From Mugil cephalus (taxonomy: Eukaryota > Chordata > Actinopteri > Mugiliformes > Mugilidae), in contig NC_061783.1 of NCBI RefSeq assembly GCF_022458985.1, forward strand, positions 10,570,413 through 10,634,412: a DNA stretch of 64,000 bases, given 5' to 3'. Both the position numbers and the translations under genes were made by a program. How positions within the stretch are numbered: position 1 is the stretch's first letter; each line of letters starts with the position of its first letter. The notes under the pieces were generated by a model. The model had not been told where the DNA came from. It made no database searches and worked only from the letters and a program-made list of their open reading frames with translations. This document shows positions 40,401 to 52,559 of the stretch, piece by piece.

Positions 40401-43400
40401 TCCTAAAAGTTCACACCGACAGACCTCAGGGCTACTAAAAGACTCCTCCTCTTTGTCGGGGGGTCCTCCTCGCCATCAGAATAAAAGCCCGTGTCCACAT
40501 CACTGTCCTCCGCTGGATCCACAACCTGCACAGAACCAGAGAGAAAAGAAAGGCAGGTTGAAGTCTCGACAGCAACATCGCCATTTTTTCCACTGAATCA
40601 CAGTATTGAATGATTTATACCTTATTTCTTAGTCGTTTCTTTAAACATCCTCCATCCTCTTCTTCCTCATTCTCGCTGAAGCCTTCAAACTCCTCCTCGC
40701 TGTCTGATTGGCAGAACAGACGGGCCAGCTCAGCAGTTATGAACTTGGATTTGAAATGATACGGTCGATGTTTGAGACGCCGAGCCTGACGACGGACACA
40801 ATGAGCATCACATTAAAACAGGTTTGGTGGAATAGATAACATGTTCTCACCGCAACACAGACATTAGTCTGAAATCAACCAACAAACATAGAGATGATAC
40901 TGATGCACTTTTTTTAGACAACAGCATGAATATATATTGTTTTCCTAGAAATGCGCATCCACATTCTTCTGCACAACAGTGCAAGTGCTGCAGATGTAAA
41001 ACAGACAGAGCAAGAGTGGCACTTTATTGTTCATTTATCAGTCAACCCCAAAAAAATGTTTAAAGAGCATTTTCACACAGGGACTCTGTCTGAAGTGGTT
41101 TGTATTAGTTACCTGTCCATAGTTGGCTTATTTCCCAACAGTAAATTATTTTCAACTCGTCTCTGGTTGGAGAAGCAACATAGCAACAGCAACAAGAGTC
41201 TATTGCCACCACAGTCAATTGACAAAAAGAGCAACCCCAGGGTACGCATTTTATTGAGTGTACATATTAATTCTAAACCTAAGGAAGGTGTACAGGCCCG
41301 GACAAACCAGGCTGACGTCAAATATTGGCACTGAAGGCCAACTGTGGGTCTCCTCCCACCAACCGTGCGCTCTGTTCAAGTGACACAGTCCAGACAAAAG
41401 ACTACAGCCTGCAGCCAACATCAACTTAGCACATGAATTCTTAATTCTTTGTACCAGCTGGTGGCAGTACTCTGTGTTTGTCATTCAAAAGAGGAAACTG
41501 GAAGAGCCACTATGAGCTGAGAGGCTTGAAAGAGCAACCGACGGTCGCTCCGCATTTGTATGTTAAGATGAAAGACTAGGAGAGCAATCTGTGTGCGCCT
41601 TTTGAACTTTGTCCTTTACTTTTATCACTTTAGTGTCTCTTCTCATGCACTGGATTGCCAACTCTGACGGATATGTCACACTGATGCAATTCAAAATGCT
41701 AAATCGACTGAAAAGCTGCCGACGCTCAGCGACAGGCCAACAGTAGCATATGGCCGACCATCAACTTGTTCTGTCACAAACTTTAAGCTACAAAAATAAT
41801 ACAAAATCTGACCAGTAACTCCTGTGTTCTACACATTAAACCACACGGTGCTATTTCTGCTACCAAGTCTGGGGCCCTTGAACAGTAATAGCTTTACTTA
41901 TCCATCACAGGCTACGACATGTTTTGCTGCAGATCCTATCCACAGCAGGTCACCGCTCGACTTCCATGCCAGTACACCTCTCTGGTTCTCCAAACTGTTA
42001 AGTTCTTGATACACTCCCACTTCAAAAGAAACTCCACAATCTCTTTAAGCAACCAGATTATTTCTCAGATCAGTTTTTATAATTTGCACCAGAGGGAGCC
42101 ACCCTCCATCTGTGACTACTGTTAAGGCTAGACGGAGTTGTGAGAAAATACATTTGGTTTATCTACATAACTTGGCAGCTTCCCATAATCACCAGAAACG
42201 AGGCTGTCGCTTAAGTTAATTTATCTCCTTGAGCTTGCACTGACACAAAGCAAACTAAACCCAAGTAAGTCCTTATCACCGCAGGCCTTCTGAGCCATGG
42301 CAGCGCAGAGCAATTTAAGGCCAATGACAAGGTGAAGTGGAAAAGGAACAGGCACTCAAATCCTTTTGTTTTGTTGACTCTAGCTTTACTTCCTCATTGT
42401 TTGGGATCTAATAAATTGATTTCCTCCTTCCAGGCTGTAAGTAACCACACAGAGAGCCCACTTTAAATAGTATTGTTTTAGCATTACGTTTGCATTCCAT
42501 TAAGACTAAATTATTTACTGTGGATGTGTGGGATAGTTTGATGTGTGTCAAGATTACTGCGCACAAATCCCAGATATAGAATATATATACTGATCAGTCA
42601 TAACATTATGACCACCTTTTTAACTGGGCCTCCAAAACAACTCATCAGTGAATGGACGTGGGCCCTCTGACGATGTCCTGTGGTGTCTGGAAACAGGATG
42701 TTGTTAGTGGGGGGCTTTGGGTCCTATGAATTGAGAGGAGGAGTCTCTGTGGATCATCCCACAGACACTTGATCAGTTTGGGATCCAGTGAATTTGTCAA
42801 CACCTCGTGCTGTTTTTTTGAGTTGTTCCTAAGCTGTATTTATTATGAATGCCAGGTTGAAATGTTTCCCAGCAGAACATTTCACAAGCTGGTCAATGTT
42901 GCTTAGTTCTCCCATCAGTGTTTTTGATCTTGTGGCTGATAATAAACTGAGAAAATTATACATGAGCACTTTTCTTACACTCAAATTCACTACTGTAAAA
43001 TCTACTACTATAGAACCAAACACTGGGTTTAACGTCACCTTTATAATAACTTCTAATCAAACGATACTTGTATTTGTTTACGTAATATCAAGGTGCTGAC
43101 CTCTGACCTTTCCGGAACAATAACAACAACAACAACTATGAAGCTCATCATCAAAACACTGAACATACACTCTTTGAGCACCAGCTTTCTGCTCAAGCAA
43201 CCCAAAATATATACGAGCATTTGAGCCGAACACGTGTACATTTGCTGGTTAGCCAGTTCAAAACCACAGTGTGTTGTTAAAACATGAATCATCAAACATG
43301 AAATCCTGAAAACAATCTTGAAGTAACACACACAACAACTCAGCGTGTCTTTCAAGTTGTAGGCCGACCAAGCCAACATTCATTCGTATTTTTTTTGTTG

Positions 43401-43552
43401 TTGTTGATTCTGATACAATAAATTTCCGCTGCATTATAAAATACATCAGAGAAATTATATCAACATTTACATGCACTACTATTTACCTTTGAGGAGAGTG
43501 TCATTTTTCTCCGTTTTGTGGTAACTTTCCGTCCACTAGAACAAGTTTTATC
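37457..43552 (-). CDS. cdca7l: Cell division cycle-associated 7-like protein (10 coding exons traced, first exon missing)
   Basis: Exons 5' to 3' on the minus strand: 43487-43552, 40621-40785, 40425-40525, 39964-40207, 39808-39870, 39461-39643, 38979-39134, 38702-38851, 37583-37719, 37457-37478. All are GT-AG, in frame, and give 428 residues before the stop. Visible: [14 protein letters not shown] and acidic EEEFEGF (N-terminal CDCA7 motifs), a basic stretch TKRR, a glutamate run of about 17 in exon 39964-40207, [24 protein letters not shown], and the C-terminal zinc-binding CDCA7 domain ([57 protein letters not shown]). Known role: nuclear, cell-cycle linked; the CDCA7 family partners HELLS in DNA methylation, while CDCA7L (R1/RAM2) binds MYC. 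CDCA7L rather than CDCA7 is chosen from the sp4 neighbourhood. The exon with the start codon lies upstream of 43552 and was not resolved. Confidence 0.9.
37999..38275 (-). mobile_element. Non-autonomous Tc1-like element in cdca7l intron
   Basis: Left end GATCAGGTATAACATTATGA, right end TTTTAATGTTGTGGCTGATC, imperfect inverted termini. A 277-bp internally deleted relative of the element at 5443. Confidence 0.7.
42588..42945 (-). mobile_element. Non-autonomous Tc1-like element in cdca7l intron
   Basis: Left end TGATCAGTCATAACATTATG, right end near 42940 (GATCTTGTGGCTGAT). The internal phrases TCCTGTGGTGTCTGG and GTTGTTAGTGGGGGG are shared with the copy at 5443. No transposase ORF. Confidence 0.7.
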
Positions 43553-43836
43553 CTGCAACGTGGAAAGCAATGTGTAGGGAAGGATTTAAAAATTAACCGC
43601 TGGAGACGCTCGATCAATACAAACGTGGGGGTTTTGTCTTTGATAGGCCGATTGCTGAAATTGTATTTAAGACAAGTAATTTTAATTATTAGACTCCACT
43701 AACGACCTTAAGCATCCTTTGCTCGTTTGAGCATCATTTGAACATCCTTTGCTCGTTTGAGAGTTTTCCGGCACATTTAATTCTCGCTGTGTTTATGTAT
43801 GAATTCCCCGCTATTCTCACATGGTACGGTCCACAC

Positions 43837-43848
43837 TTTCGCGCGAAA
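43837..43848. promoter_or_regulatory. cdca7l: Palindromic E2F site at the cdca7l promoter
   Basis: TTTCGCGCGAAA is a perfect 12-bp palindrome matching the E2F consensus TTTSGCGC on both strands. It lies about 285 bp upstream of the first traced cdca7l exon. CDCA7-family genes are known cell-cycle targets, so this plausibly marks the promoter and a start site near 43.8 kb. Confidence 0.6.
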
Positions 43849-45349
43849 CAGCATATGGGCGTAGCTAGCATGTTGAGTCGATGGGCTCGAGCAGAGGCCT
43901 GGTCGACCGTGTGTTCCTTTGTGTTGAACTTATCGCAGCTACTGCAATGGTGGACTGTACCCCAAAACAAAACACTGTTGGATTGCTACCACATAAAATA
44001 TAGTATGCACAATATGCAACAGCTGTCATAATTTATTAACACAATGTAAACTGATAATATGGAGGGAAGAAACCCTCAGGTTAAACACAATAAAGTTACC
44101 AAAAATAATAATTATATATATTATATATATACATTATACATATATATATAACCATTATTATCACATTACTTTTTTCTTCAAAATATAAAGGCAAATACAG
44201 CAGCCAGATACATACTAATGAAATAAAGAATTAAATAGGACACAATTAATGATAATAAACGTTTGCTAATGATACTGCTACTTTTACATCAGACTTAATT
44301 ATAAAGGAGTATGTTTGCATTGCTTTGTCACGTTTTACTTTTATAATTCATTTGAATAATTCTGCCTCTGACTCACCTCTGGCAGACAATGTACTTGTGA
44401 GCAATTTCTCAGTACATTTTAAATGCCCACAAGGTCTAGCTGATCCGCTTGGTGACCTTGGTGGAGTCTTTTCAGCCAGTGGATATATTATAAAATGTCA
44501 TATTTTTGGTCTTTTATTTTAATCAAGAAAAACGTGTGCCAGATTTATTCAAACTATTTTTTTAGCAGATATTAAAGCTTCCCATCTAATTTTCCACCAA
44601 AGACCAAATATAAATTTCCTAAATACAAAATCTTTAATTTGGACTGTTTTTCCCTGGCAGAGCTGTCCTACCAGCAGCGTGCAGAGGGTTGTGTGTTTTA
44701 AATGGGAAAATAACAATATGAAGACAGCATAGAGGGGTGGGGGTCTCTGACTACATCCATATCAATTACAAATCACTTAGCTTTCTGTGACATAATCACA
44801 GAGCACCAGCATCACACAAAAATGGTTTGTTCATTTGTGTCACTTCTGCTCCCCCTTCCACTGTAGTTTAGTTGTCAGAAGCCTGCTGGGTAACAGACCC
44901 ATCAGGAGGGCTGCAAAATGATAGGAACTAGCAGCCTCAGGAACCCAGTGCCGCACCCCGGCTCTGTACCACCGCTGACCTAACATCCCCTCCACATACA
45001 AGTAACATGCACACACATGCACACAGCGGGCTGTGCTTAGGGTGTTTTATCAAGCAGCAGTCAAGGCAGTAATTTTCCTTCAATGGAAAGGATATGGAAA
45101 TGCATGCGTGTAATAGCAAAGTGTAAATCTTGTGTATTAAGCCTACACACATATCAGTGTGCACAAATACACCTGCAATTGTAAGTATCTGTGTTTGCTG
45201 CATTATATTGTGTCTATCTGTCTTGTGAGTGCAAATGTACTTAAATAAACTACAGAACACATCACATGTGTGCCAACGCGATGTCTCCACCCATATAACG
45301 GCAGCAGGCTCTCCAACCATATCATGAGTTTACAACAACCACATCACTT

Positions 45350-45530
45350 CCACATCCGCCTGCCTTGCTTATGAATGTCACTGAGTTCAATCCACTTGTA
45401 TCCATCAGTCAGTCTTTGACACACAACAAAGATGCGGGTGAGCCCAGGCCGTGCGTGTATGACTGTACGACCACGCTCGTAGCCGGGGCTGTTGAAGCTG
45501 GACAAGAAGACTTGATGGTGGTTTAACATT
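45350..45530 (-). pseudogene. C-type lectin domain relic
   Basis: The minus strand reads YKWIELSDIHKQGRRMW, which aligns with TWIGFSDVHKEGSWMW of the intact lectin at 52000-52482. Codon-level similarity is clear over about 50 bp. The rest of the domain is not recognisable, so this is a broken copy. Confidence 0.5.
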
Positions 45531-45671
45531 AGAACTGAAGGCTGCTCTTTAGTTAACTGTTAAGTAGAAATAGAGGGGGCTGTCAAAGCCATGTACAAGT
45601 AGCTAGATGCTGCTAACTTTGGATGCTGAGACAGTACTTAAGCAGTTTAGCTAAATGCTACTCTTTCGCTA

Positions 45672-46020
45672 TCAGAGATTTTGCTACTCTGGTCCAGCAT
45701 CACAACATGATAACTTTCATCTTCAGTCTTTTCTCAATCTTTAGATGTCTGGATTGTTCCTTAAAAGGGAAATGAAGAACTCAATCAAGTAACCACTTTT
45801 TAAAGACAGAGTTCTGCTCTTATCAACCATATGTAACACAACTGCCAAATGTCATATCTTTTTTAGCATGGTAAATTTTAGTTGTTTTTATAAGACTCAA
45901 CGAACCTGATGTGAAATTCACATACCGTGAAAAAGCATTCATTAAGACAGTACACTTTGATCTGCTCAAAGACACATAAGTTTATTATGATAAATGAATG
46001 TCTCCTTTAGAGAAGCAAAC
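45672..46020 (-). repeat. Duplicate of the lectin 3' flank
   Basis: Shares several stretches in the same order with 51584-51880, which lies just past the lectin stop: TTTTGCTACTCTGGT, CTCAATCTTTAGATGTCTGG, and AAGTTTATTATGA with the same minus-strand AATAAA. This is the 3' end of a second lectin copy whose coding part is no longer present next to it. Confidence 0.6.
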
Positions 46021-46128
46021 AGTATGTTTACATGCATTCTACGTTAATCGGACTATAACAGGAGAACTTAAGTGCAAATAAACACGTTACTCCGGAGTTC
46101 TCATTATCTGATTCAGTGTATTTACATG

Positions 46129-49100
46129 TGTAACCGGTCTGCGTTGTGTTGTGTCAAAGAAGGTAGGACTACCGTTCTCGATTCAGCCAGCAGGGGGAAA
46201 TTTATTCTGCGTACAGCAATATGTTTGTTAGAACAGCACACTTCTTCTTAGCTTCTTCTTCAGCTTTAACATCGGCCATATGAGCCACCTACTAACATAA
46301 GTCCAGAGAAAACATAAGGGTGATCAAGCCTTAGTACTTCTTAGAATAATATGATGCCTTATACACCATACAACTACCTGCCTTTATCAAACACATTACA
46401 TATTAAATATTACACTTGTCTCATTGTCTCTTAAATACATCTTCACAAATTAAAAAATAATAAAAACAGAGTGCTTTGTAAAAGACCTGTGGAGCTCCAT
46501 AAACTACATCTGCCCCAGTCGTCATGGCCTCCTCCAGTTATCCACTCCTACCTAGATGAACAATTCACCAACCTGCCCAAGATTCCTGTTATACTCACAA
46601 ACTGTCTCACAGATCATCAGCTATGTCTTATATTACTAGACCCTACATGTTTCCTTCAGCTTGATGTATGTATCTATGACAGAAGTTTGTTTATCTTGTT
46701 TCTCCTGTTCTTCTTTTCTCTCTATCTTCTCTGTTTCTACCCGGCTGGCCTTCGGCAGATGGGTCCCTCCATATGAGCTGGGTTCTGCTCAAGGTTTCTT
46801 CCTGTTAAAAGGGAGTCTTTCCTTGCCACCGTCGCCCTCAGGCTTGCTCTGGAGGTTGCAGGCTGGTTTTTGTGAAGCGTCTTGAGACGATTTGTATTGT
46901 TATTGGCGCTATATGAATAAAACTGAATTGAATTGAATTGAACCATGGACTCAATGAGCCAGTTGACCCCTTACTAACCCGACCCACCCGTGTCCTGACA
47001 ACATTGTCTGTGTTTGTTACAGAATGCAACTGTGTGTCAGTATTGTGTCTCGGGTCTGTTGAATGTGACTTGGTCTCCATGTCAGTGTGTGAGACCTCTG
47101 GAGTGTCTGGGTGTCCTGAAGACACGTCTGACAGGATTGGAGAGTCTGAGTCAGGTTCTACTATCAAACTGTCCATGTCACTGTCTCTGGCTGAGTGGTG
47201 GATTTAGTTATCTTCAGATGGCTCGTCAGAGTCCAGCTCTGGAGTATCTTGACTTGACTGGTCTATGTCAGTCCATCCTTCACTCCTAGCCTCCTGACTC
47301 TGAATGTCCTCTGATCCATTCATTATCCAATCACTTGTTCTGTCTCCTGTATCCTCCTCCTCCACGTCCTCAGTGTCATTGTCACTCAGTCCTTCATTTG
47401 TCACCACAGGCAGAAAGCTGAGGTTCAAAACCAGATTGCGGTGTGCTATTTTTGTGTTGCCTCCGCTGTCCTCCAGCTTTTACCTGTATGTGTGAGTTTG
47501 CAGGTTTCTGTCTTTAACTGTGTACACTGTTGCACTCCACTTGTCAGCTATTTTTTTCTTCCCTCTCTCAGTCTTGTTTGCAATAAGTACTTTGTCTCCT
47601 ATGTTCAGGTGAGTGCCTTTTACTTTTCTGTTGTAGCTCCTTGCCTGTTTGTCTTGTTCTCTCACATGCATGTGTTTGTGCAACTCTGACTGCCTCATGG
47701 AGATATGACATTAGGGTGTTGACATAGCTCGTGTAATCGACAACCACCGGATCCTGAAGCACTTGTTTGAACATCACATCTACCGGGAGCCTTGGGATAC
47801 GGCCAAACATGAGCTGAAACGGCGCATATCCAGTGGTCTCATGTACTGTTGCATTATATGCAAATGTCAAGGTTTGTATTTGCTGAGGCCACTTGTGCTT
47901 CTCCTTGAGAGGGAGGGATCTTAATATGTTTCCAAGTGTTCAGTTGAACCTCTCAGTTCCTCCATTTCCCATGGGGTGGTAAGCTGTAGTGTGTGATTTT
48001 GAAACTCCAGCAAGTGACAGCAGTTCTGCTATGAGCTCGCCCTCAAAGTTTGCCCCCTGATCAGAATGTATGCGATCATGGAAACCATACACACAAAAGA
48101 CATGATCCCACAGCTTTTTAGCGACTTGTTTTGCAGTCTGATTGGTGCATGGGAAAGCATTGGCTAACTTTGTGAAGTGGTCTGTCAAAACAAGAACATC
48201 CACTGAGCGCTGCTTACTGTCTTCTGCGACAAACTAACTCCACAGGAGCAGAGGTTCTGATACTTTCAAGCGGCGCTCGAGCTGAGGGGTCTGGTGTTTT
48301 GGCCAGCACTTAGCATACTCTTTCACATCAGATTCCATCCAACCGCTGTCGTGCTAAATGCAGGGTCCTTGCCTGCCCCTGATGCCCAGCAACATCATGG
48401 ATGCCATGCAATGCCTTCTCTTTGAGACTATCAGGCAAAATTTACTGGTGTCTCCTTTGTTTACTGATATGATCTTTAATGACTCTGTAAAGGATACCGT
48501 TTTGAACCCTAAGTCTCTCCCACTGTTTAACAAACACCATCGCTTTCCCATCTAGTTTTACGTTGATCTTGAAAAGATCATGCTGAGACCTGGCAACACC
48601 ATGAGCTGTTCTTGTTACCTGGTGAGACTGGACCTTTAGTCGGAAGAAATCCTGGATGCCATCTTGACTGACAGCTTCAGCTTCAGCGAGAAGGTGGCTG
48701 TAATGTTCAGTGATGAGCCTGTGACTGACTGTTTTTGCGAAGGGGTCTCTACTGAGAGCGTCAGCCACCGCGTTCTTGGTGCCAGGTATGTGTTTCAGAT
48801 CAAAGGTGTAAGGGGCAAGCATGGACACCCAGTGTTGTTGAGATGCGTCCAACTTTGGTTTTGTCATAATGTAGGTGAGAGGATTGTTGTCAGTCCATAC
48901 TGCGAACGGATGCCCCCTCAACCAGTGACTAAATTTCTCACACATGCTCCATTTCAAGGCCAGGAATTCCAGGGCCATGGGCTGGATATTTCTACTGAGA
49001 GCTGCTCAAAGTTTTACTGGCGAAAGCAATCGGGCAGGCTTTCACTTCACCAGCTGCAATTTGTGACAGTACAGCCCCCAGTCCCTCCAGTGAGGCCTCG

Positions 49101-50382
49101 ATGGATAAGATGAGAGGACGTGAGAAATCTGGGTGTGAGAGGACAACACAGTTCAAAAGGCTCAATTTCAAGTCACACAGAAGGTTGGACAAATGGACAA
49201 GGTTCTGTAAGAGCCAGCATTGGAGTGGACTCTGACTTTGCCGCGTCTCTTCTGTCCAGTAGTGAGCGCAAAAAATGGCTTGGCCATAGAGGAACAAGTG
49301 GTGATAAAATATTGGTAATAAAAAACCATCCCTAAAAAAGATTTTATCCTCTCGACCGATGGTGTGCAGCCATCTTCCTCCATGAGATCCGCTTTTGACA
49401 TCTTGGAGATGACCTCAATTTTTGATGGATCCACCGCCACACCATTGCCATCTATAATGTGGCTCAAGAACTTGACTGATGACCGCATTAAGTGGCACCT
49501 CAGTTTGAGGTTGTGCAGCCTGAGCCACTGGATCACAGTCTCCAATCTCTCCAAAGCTTCCTCTTCTGTTGAAGCAAAAACAAGTAAATCATCAAGGTGA
49601 CACAACAAACTGCTGAAATTCAGATCCCCAAATATGCTCAGCATCATCCTCATGAAGGAGGCGGGACTATTACAGACCCTGCGGCATCCTATTATACTTG
49701 TACAGTCCCATGGGGGTCTTGAATGCAGTGTATTTCTTGTCTTCCTCTGCCATGGGATAGTTATAGAAACTTGACGTCAGGTCCATTGTGCTGAAATAGG
49801 CTTTCCACCCAGGGCGGCCAGACAGTCTGATTGGTGTGGCAGTGGGTGTGCATCCTTGAGAGTTCTCGTGTTAAGCCACCTAAAGTCAGTGCAGAGTCTC
49901 AAATTGCCATCTTTTTTCCACACTAGAACAAGTGGGGATGCATACTCAAATACACAACCACAAATGGGAGCTCACCTGCGTACGGCAATATGTTTGTTAG
50001 TAGAGAGACTAGCTTAGCTTAGTCTCGCGACGGTCACTCCGAGTCCCGCGCTAAAAACACTCACACTGCACACATATAACACCCAAAATACCAGAAAAAC
50101 TATCACATAAAAACCGTATGGATGAAACACAAAGAAAACATACATTTTACACTCTTTAGAAATATTTTACACAAAAGCGTGTTCTAGCCCTACCTGTTCT
50201 CATCAGCCATCTTTGCAGACTGAGAGGAACGGGCGCGAAGCAGGGGCTGCCCTACCAAAATAAAACTAACTAAATAAAAGCTCCCATGTCTGAATTAAAG
50301 AAAAATATGTATTAAGATGTACATTGATAAAATAAAGTAATTTTCGGTGAAATTTTACTCAAAAAACAACCCATCGGTTACA
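46129..50382 (-). mobile_element. Degenerate Ty3/gypsy-type LTR retrotransposon
   Basis: The outer ends are TGTAACCG (46129) and CGGTTACA (50382), flanked on both sides by CATG (46125-46128 and 50383-50386), a 4-bp target duplication. Read on the minus strand the pol order is reverse transcriptase (about 49930-49170, with FSTMDLTSSFYNYPMAEEDK and HLDDLLVFA), RNase H (about 48980-48750, WTDNNPLTYI and DALSRDPF), integrase core (about 48230-47890, DHFTKLANAFPC and HSDQGANFEGE) and an integrase C-terminal piece to about 47480. Frameshifts and stops break it throughout. No gag is visible between the right LTR and reverse transcriptase, so a large deletion is inferred. Another truncated retroelement sits inside at 46460-46940. 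Confidence 0.85.
46460..46940 (+). mobile_element. 5'-truncated non-LTR retroelement nested in the LTR element
   Basis: Ends with TTGGCGCTATATGAATAAA followed by repeated GAATT units, the 3' tail of a widespread fish LINE/SINE family. The phrase GTTCTGCTCAAGGTTTCTTC is also typical. The 5' boundary near 46460 is approximate. Confidence 0.65.
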
Positions 50383-51780
50383 CATGCACGTGAAAAAAAT
50401 TATTGCCTTAATCGGACTATAACAGGAGAACTTAAGTGCATGTAAACACGTTACTCCAATTAAAATCGAAGTTCTCATTATCTGATTGAGGCACCCAGAT
50501 AATGCGATTGAATCAGAGTTTTCATCGGATAATGCGTGTGCGCATGTTCCACAATCACTGCGCTGGCGTGTGACCCCGGAACAAAGACATCCAGGAAAGC
50601 CGATCGCAGAAGAAGAAGAAGAGAAACGGAGCCGCTAGAAAAATCGTCTGAGGGATAGCGCGGATCTTACCTGCACCAGAAGTAGCGTGAACATTACGTA
50701 CGAGCTTATAAAAATGTAGTAATATCTCTCTGGTTGTTGTTTGAAATGCCGGTCTGCTGCATGAACGACTCTTGTTTATTATGTCACGTAATAGGTCATC
50801 CGGAAACCGGGCCGTATTAACGTGGTATTAACCGCAGTATTACCGTGAACCCCGTGTGGACTAGTGTTAATTCAATCAATGACTTGTAACTAGTTTCAGG
50901 GAGAATGGAGGCTGTCTGCCTTCCACCTAGTGTCTCTTGACTGAAAACCAACCTTGTGAGATCAGAGCCTCCGACCCGGTGCCCCAGCTCTCGTCTCTGC
51001 GGCACCGCCACACAAACATAACGCACCCGTAACCTGTAATCTCTTGTTTATGACAGATAAGACACTAATATATACATGGTAAAATGGCATATGATAAATA
51101 ACCTTATCCGCGGCTCCATGGATTTATTTCTCGCCAATAGAGGAAACGAGACTGGATTTGTACTATGGACAGATTTATACTAAATTACGAAAGTAGCGTA
51201 CCTTTACTAGCGATTATTACAATAACATAAAAGTTTAACATAACTCAGGCAGCAAGTAATTGTGTGCTCCAGCATTGAGGGGAAAAAACACGCAGTTAAC
51301 GGTGCAGCTTTACTCAAAATGTCGAACTTCTGAACTGCTAGGAAGCTGGCTATGCTCCGCAAGCTTTCAAGACGCCACCATTGGCGCGTAATCATCACTC
51401 TGTAGAGTTACACTACATGTCGGCAGGATTTAACACTGACTTTTAACTATACTCTTAGAGTGGATTTACTCCCCATACAGTTGAAAATACTCTAGGTTAA
51501 AATAGGTTGACTCTGAAATACTGACACTCCATTTTTTACTGTGTAGGGGTCAGGGAACCCCTGTTGAAGACCTATTCACTAAGATATTTTGCTACTCTGG
51601 TTCAGCAGCACACAGATGATAACTTTGATTTTCATTTTCTCAATCTTTAGATGTCTGGATCTTAAAAAAATATTCATCTAATCTCATCTTCCATACCGCT
51701 TAATCCTCACTATAAGACTCAATTCACATAACATGAAAAGCATTGATTAAGACAGTATGATTTGTTCTGTTCAAGACACA
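50383..51780. other. Non-coding region between the LTR element and the lectin gene
   Basis: Contains a dispersed-repeat piece (about 50414-50540) and unique AT-rich sequence. No ORF with recognisable similarity. Confidence 0.5.
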
Positions 51781-51999
51781 AGTTTATTATGACAAATTAA
51801 AGTCTTCTTTAAAGAAACACATAGTAACATGTTACTAACAGTTACATTAGATTTCCTTTATATCTGCACATTTGTCTTTGATTCAATGAGAAAAGAAATT
51901 CTCTGTCAGACAATTTCTATTTTTATCCTTCAGACTGAATTCATACAGAATGACATGTAAAACTGAAGTTGTTGCTGAATCACACATGACAATCTCAGT

Positions 52000-52482
52000 T
52001 TAACAAGCTTTACGAGCTACACAAATAAAACTCATTTCAAGATCGCAGAATGTGTCATTCCAATTTCCTTCATTATCACTGGTGTGAGTGCAGTCTTCAT
52101 TGTCATCATAATTATTTGGTTCGTCCTGACCCCAAAAGGTAAAGTTGACCTGAGATCCATCAGACCACATCCATGATCCTTCCTTATGAACGTCACTAAA
52201 TCCGATCCACGTATGACCCATACCAGGATCAAAGTTCATGTTCAGGTCTGTGATAAAGTTCTGTTCTTCCGCGCTGTGGATGGACACCAGGTGGGCTTCC
52301 TGTGACATACAGTGGATCTCTGCATCAGCCCACGTCATGCGAGAGGAAATGTACTTGTAGCAGTCGCCATTAAAGCTGTACCAAAACAAGGGACAGTCGC
52401 CACGCTCCAGTGGCACTTTCTGGATGTATGAAGGAGGCAAATCACCCAGAACCAGACCAAACAAGAAGAGGAACAAGATCAT
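52000..52482 (-). CDS. Secreted C-type lectin, uninterrupted coding region (160 aa)
   Basis: An ATG at 52480-52482 in good context (CCACCATGA) opens a 160-aa frame. The frame also extends 7 codons further upstream without an ATG. Residues 1-13 are a hydrophobic signal peptide. A complete long-form C-type lectin domain follows: Cys30/41, 58/154 and 131/146 match the three canonical disulfides, with WIG (92-94), EPN (121-123) and WND (141-143), the residues that bind Ca2+ and mannose-type sugars. NFT and NDT are N-glycosylation sites. Cys160 is unpaired. Length and layout fit the fish ladderlectin/nattectin/lactose-binding-lectin group of secreted immune lectins. A minus-strand TATAAAA at 52581-52587 and AATAAA at 51782-51787 frame a plausible transcript. 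No intron interrupts the coding region. Confidence 0.85.
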   Translation of the reverse strand: MILFLFLFGLVLGDLPPSYIQKVPLERGDCPLFWYSFNGDCYKYISSRMTWADAEIHCMSQEAHLVSIHSAEEQNFITDLNMNFDPGMGHTWIGFSDVHKEGSWMWSDGSQVNFTFWGQDEPNNYDDNEDCTHTSDNEGNWNDTFCDLEMSFICVARKAC

Positions 52483-52559
52483 GGTGGAATTTAAGATCTC
52501 CAAGTGCTGTGAGTTGTTAATGTTTTGCTCTTGGAGGTTTCCAAAAATCTGACAAATAT

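Larger units (their letters stand above)
43849..46128. other. Region upstream of cdca7l, AT-rich, no intact gene
   Basis: Includes a TA-rich simple stretch at about 44105-44155, no intact ORF, and the lectin relics described separately. A piece of a dispersed repeat (CGGACTATAACAGGAGAACT) at about 46050-46110 also occurs beyond the LTR element at about 50414-50433. Confidence 0.5.

Noticed and set aside
52480..52503. Seven-residue N-terminal extension of the lectin
   Set aside because: The extension begins at TTG, not ATG; the ATG at 52480-52482 has good context and directly precedes the signal peptide.
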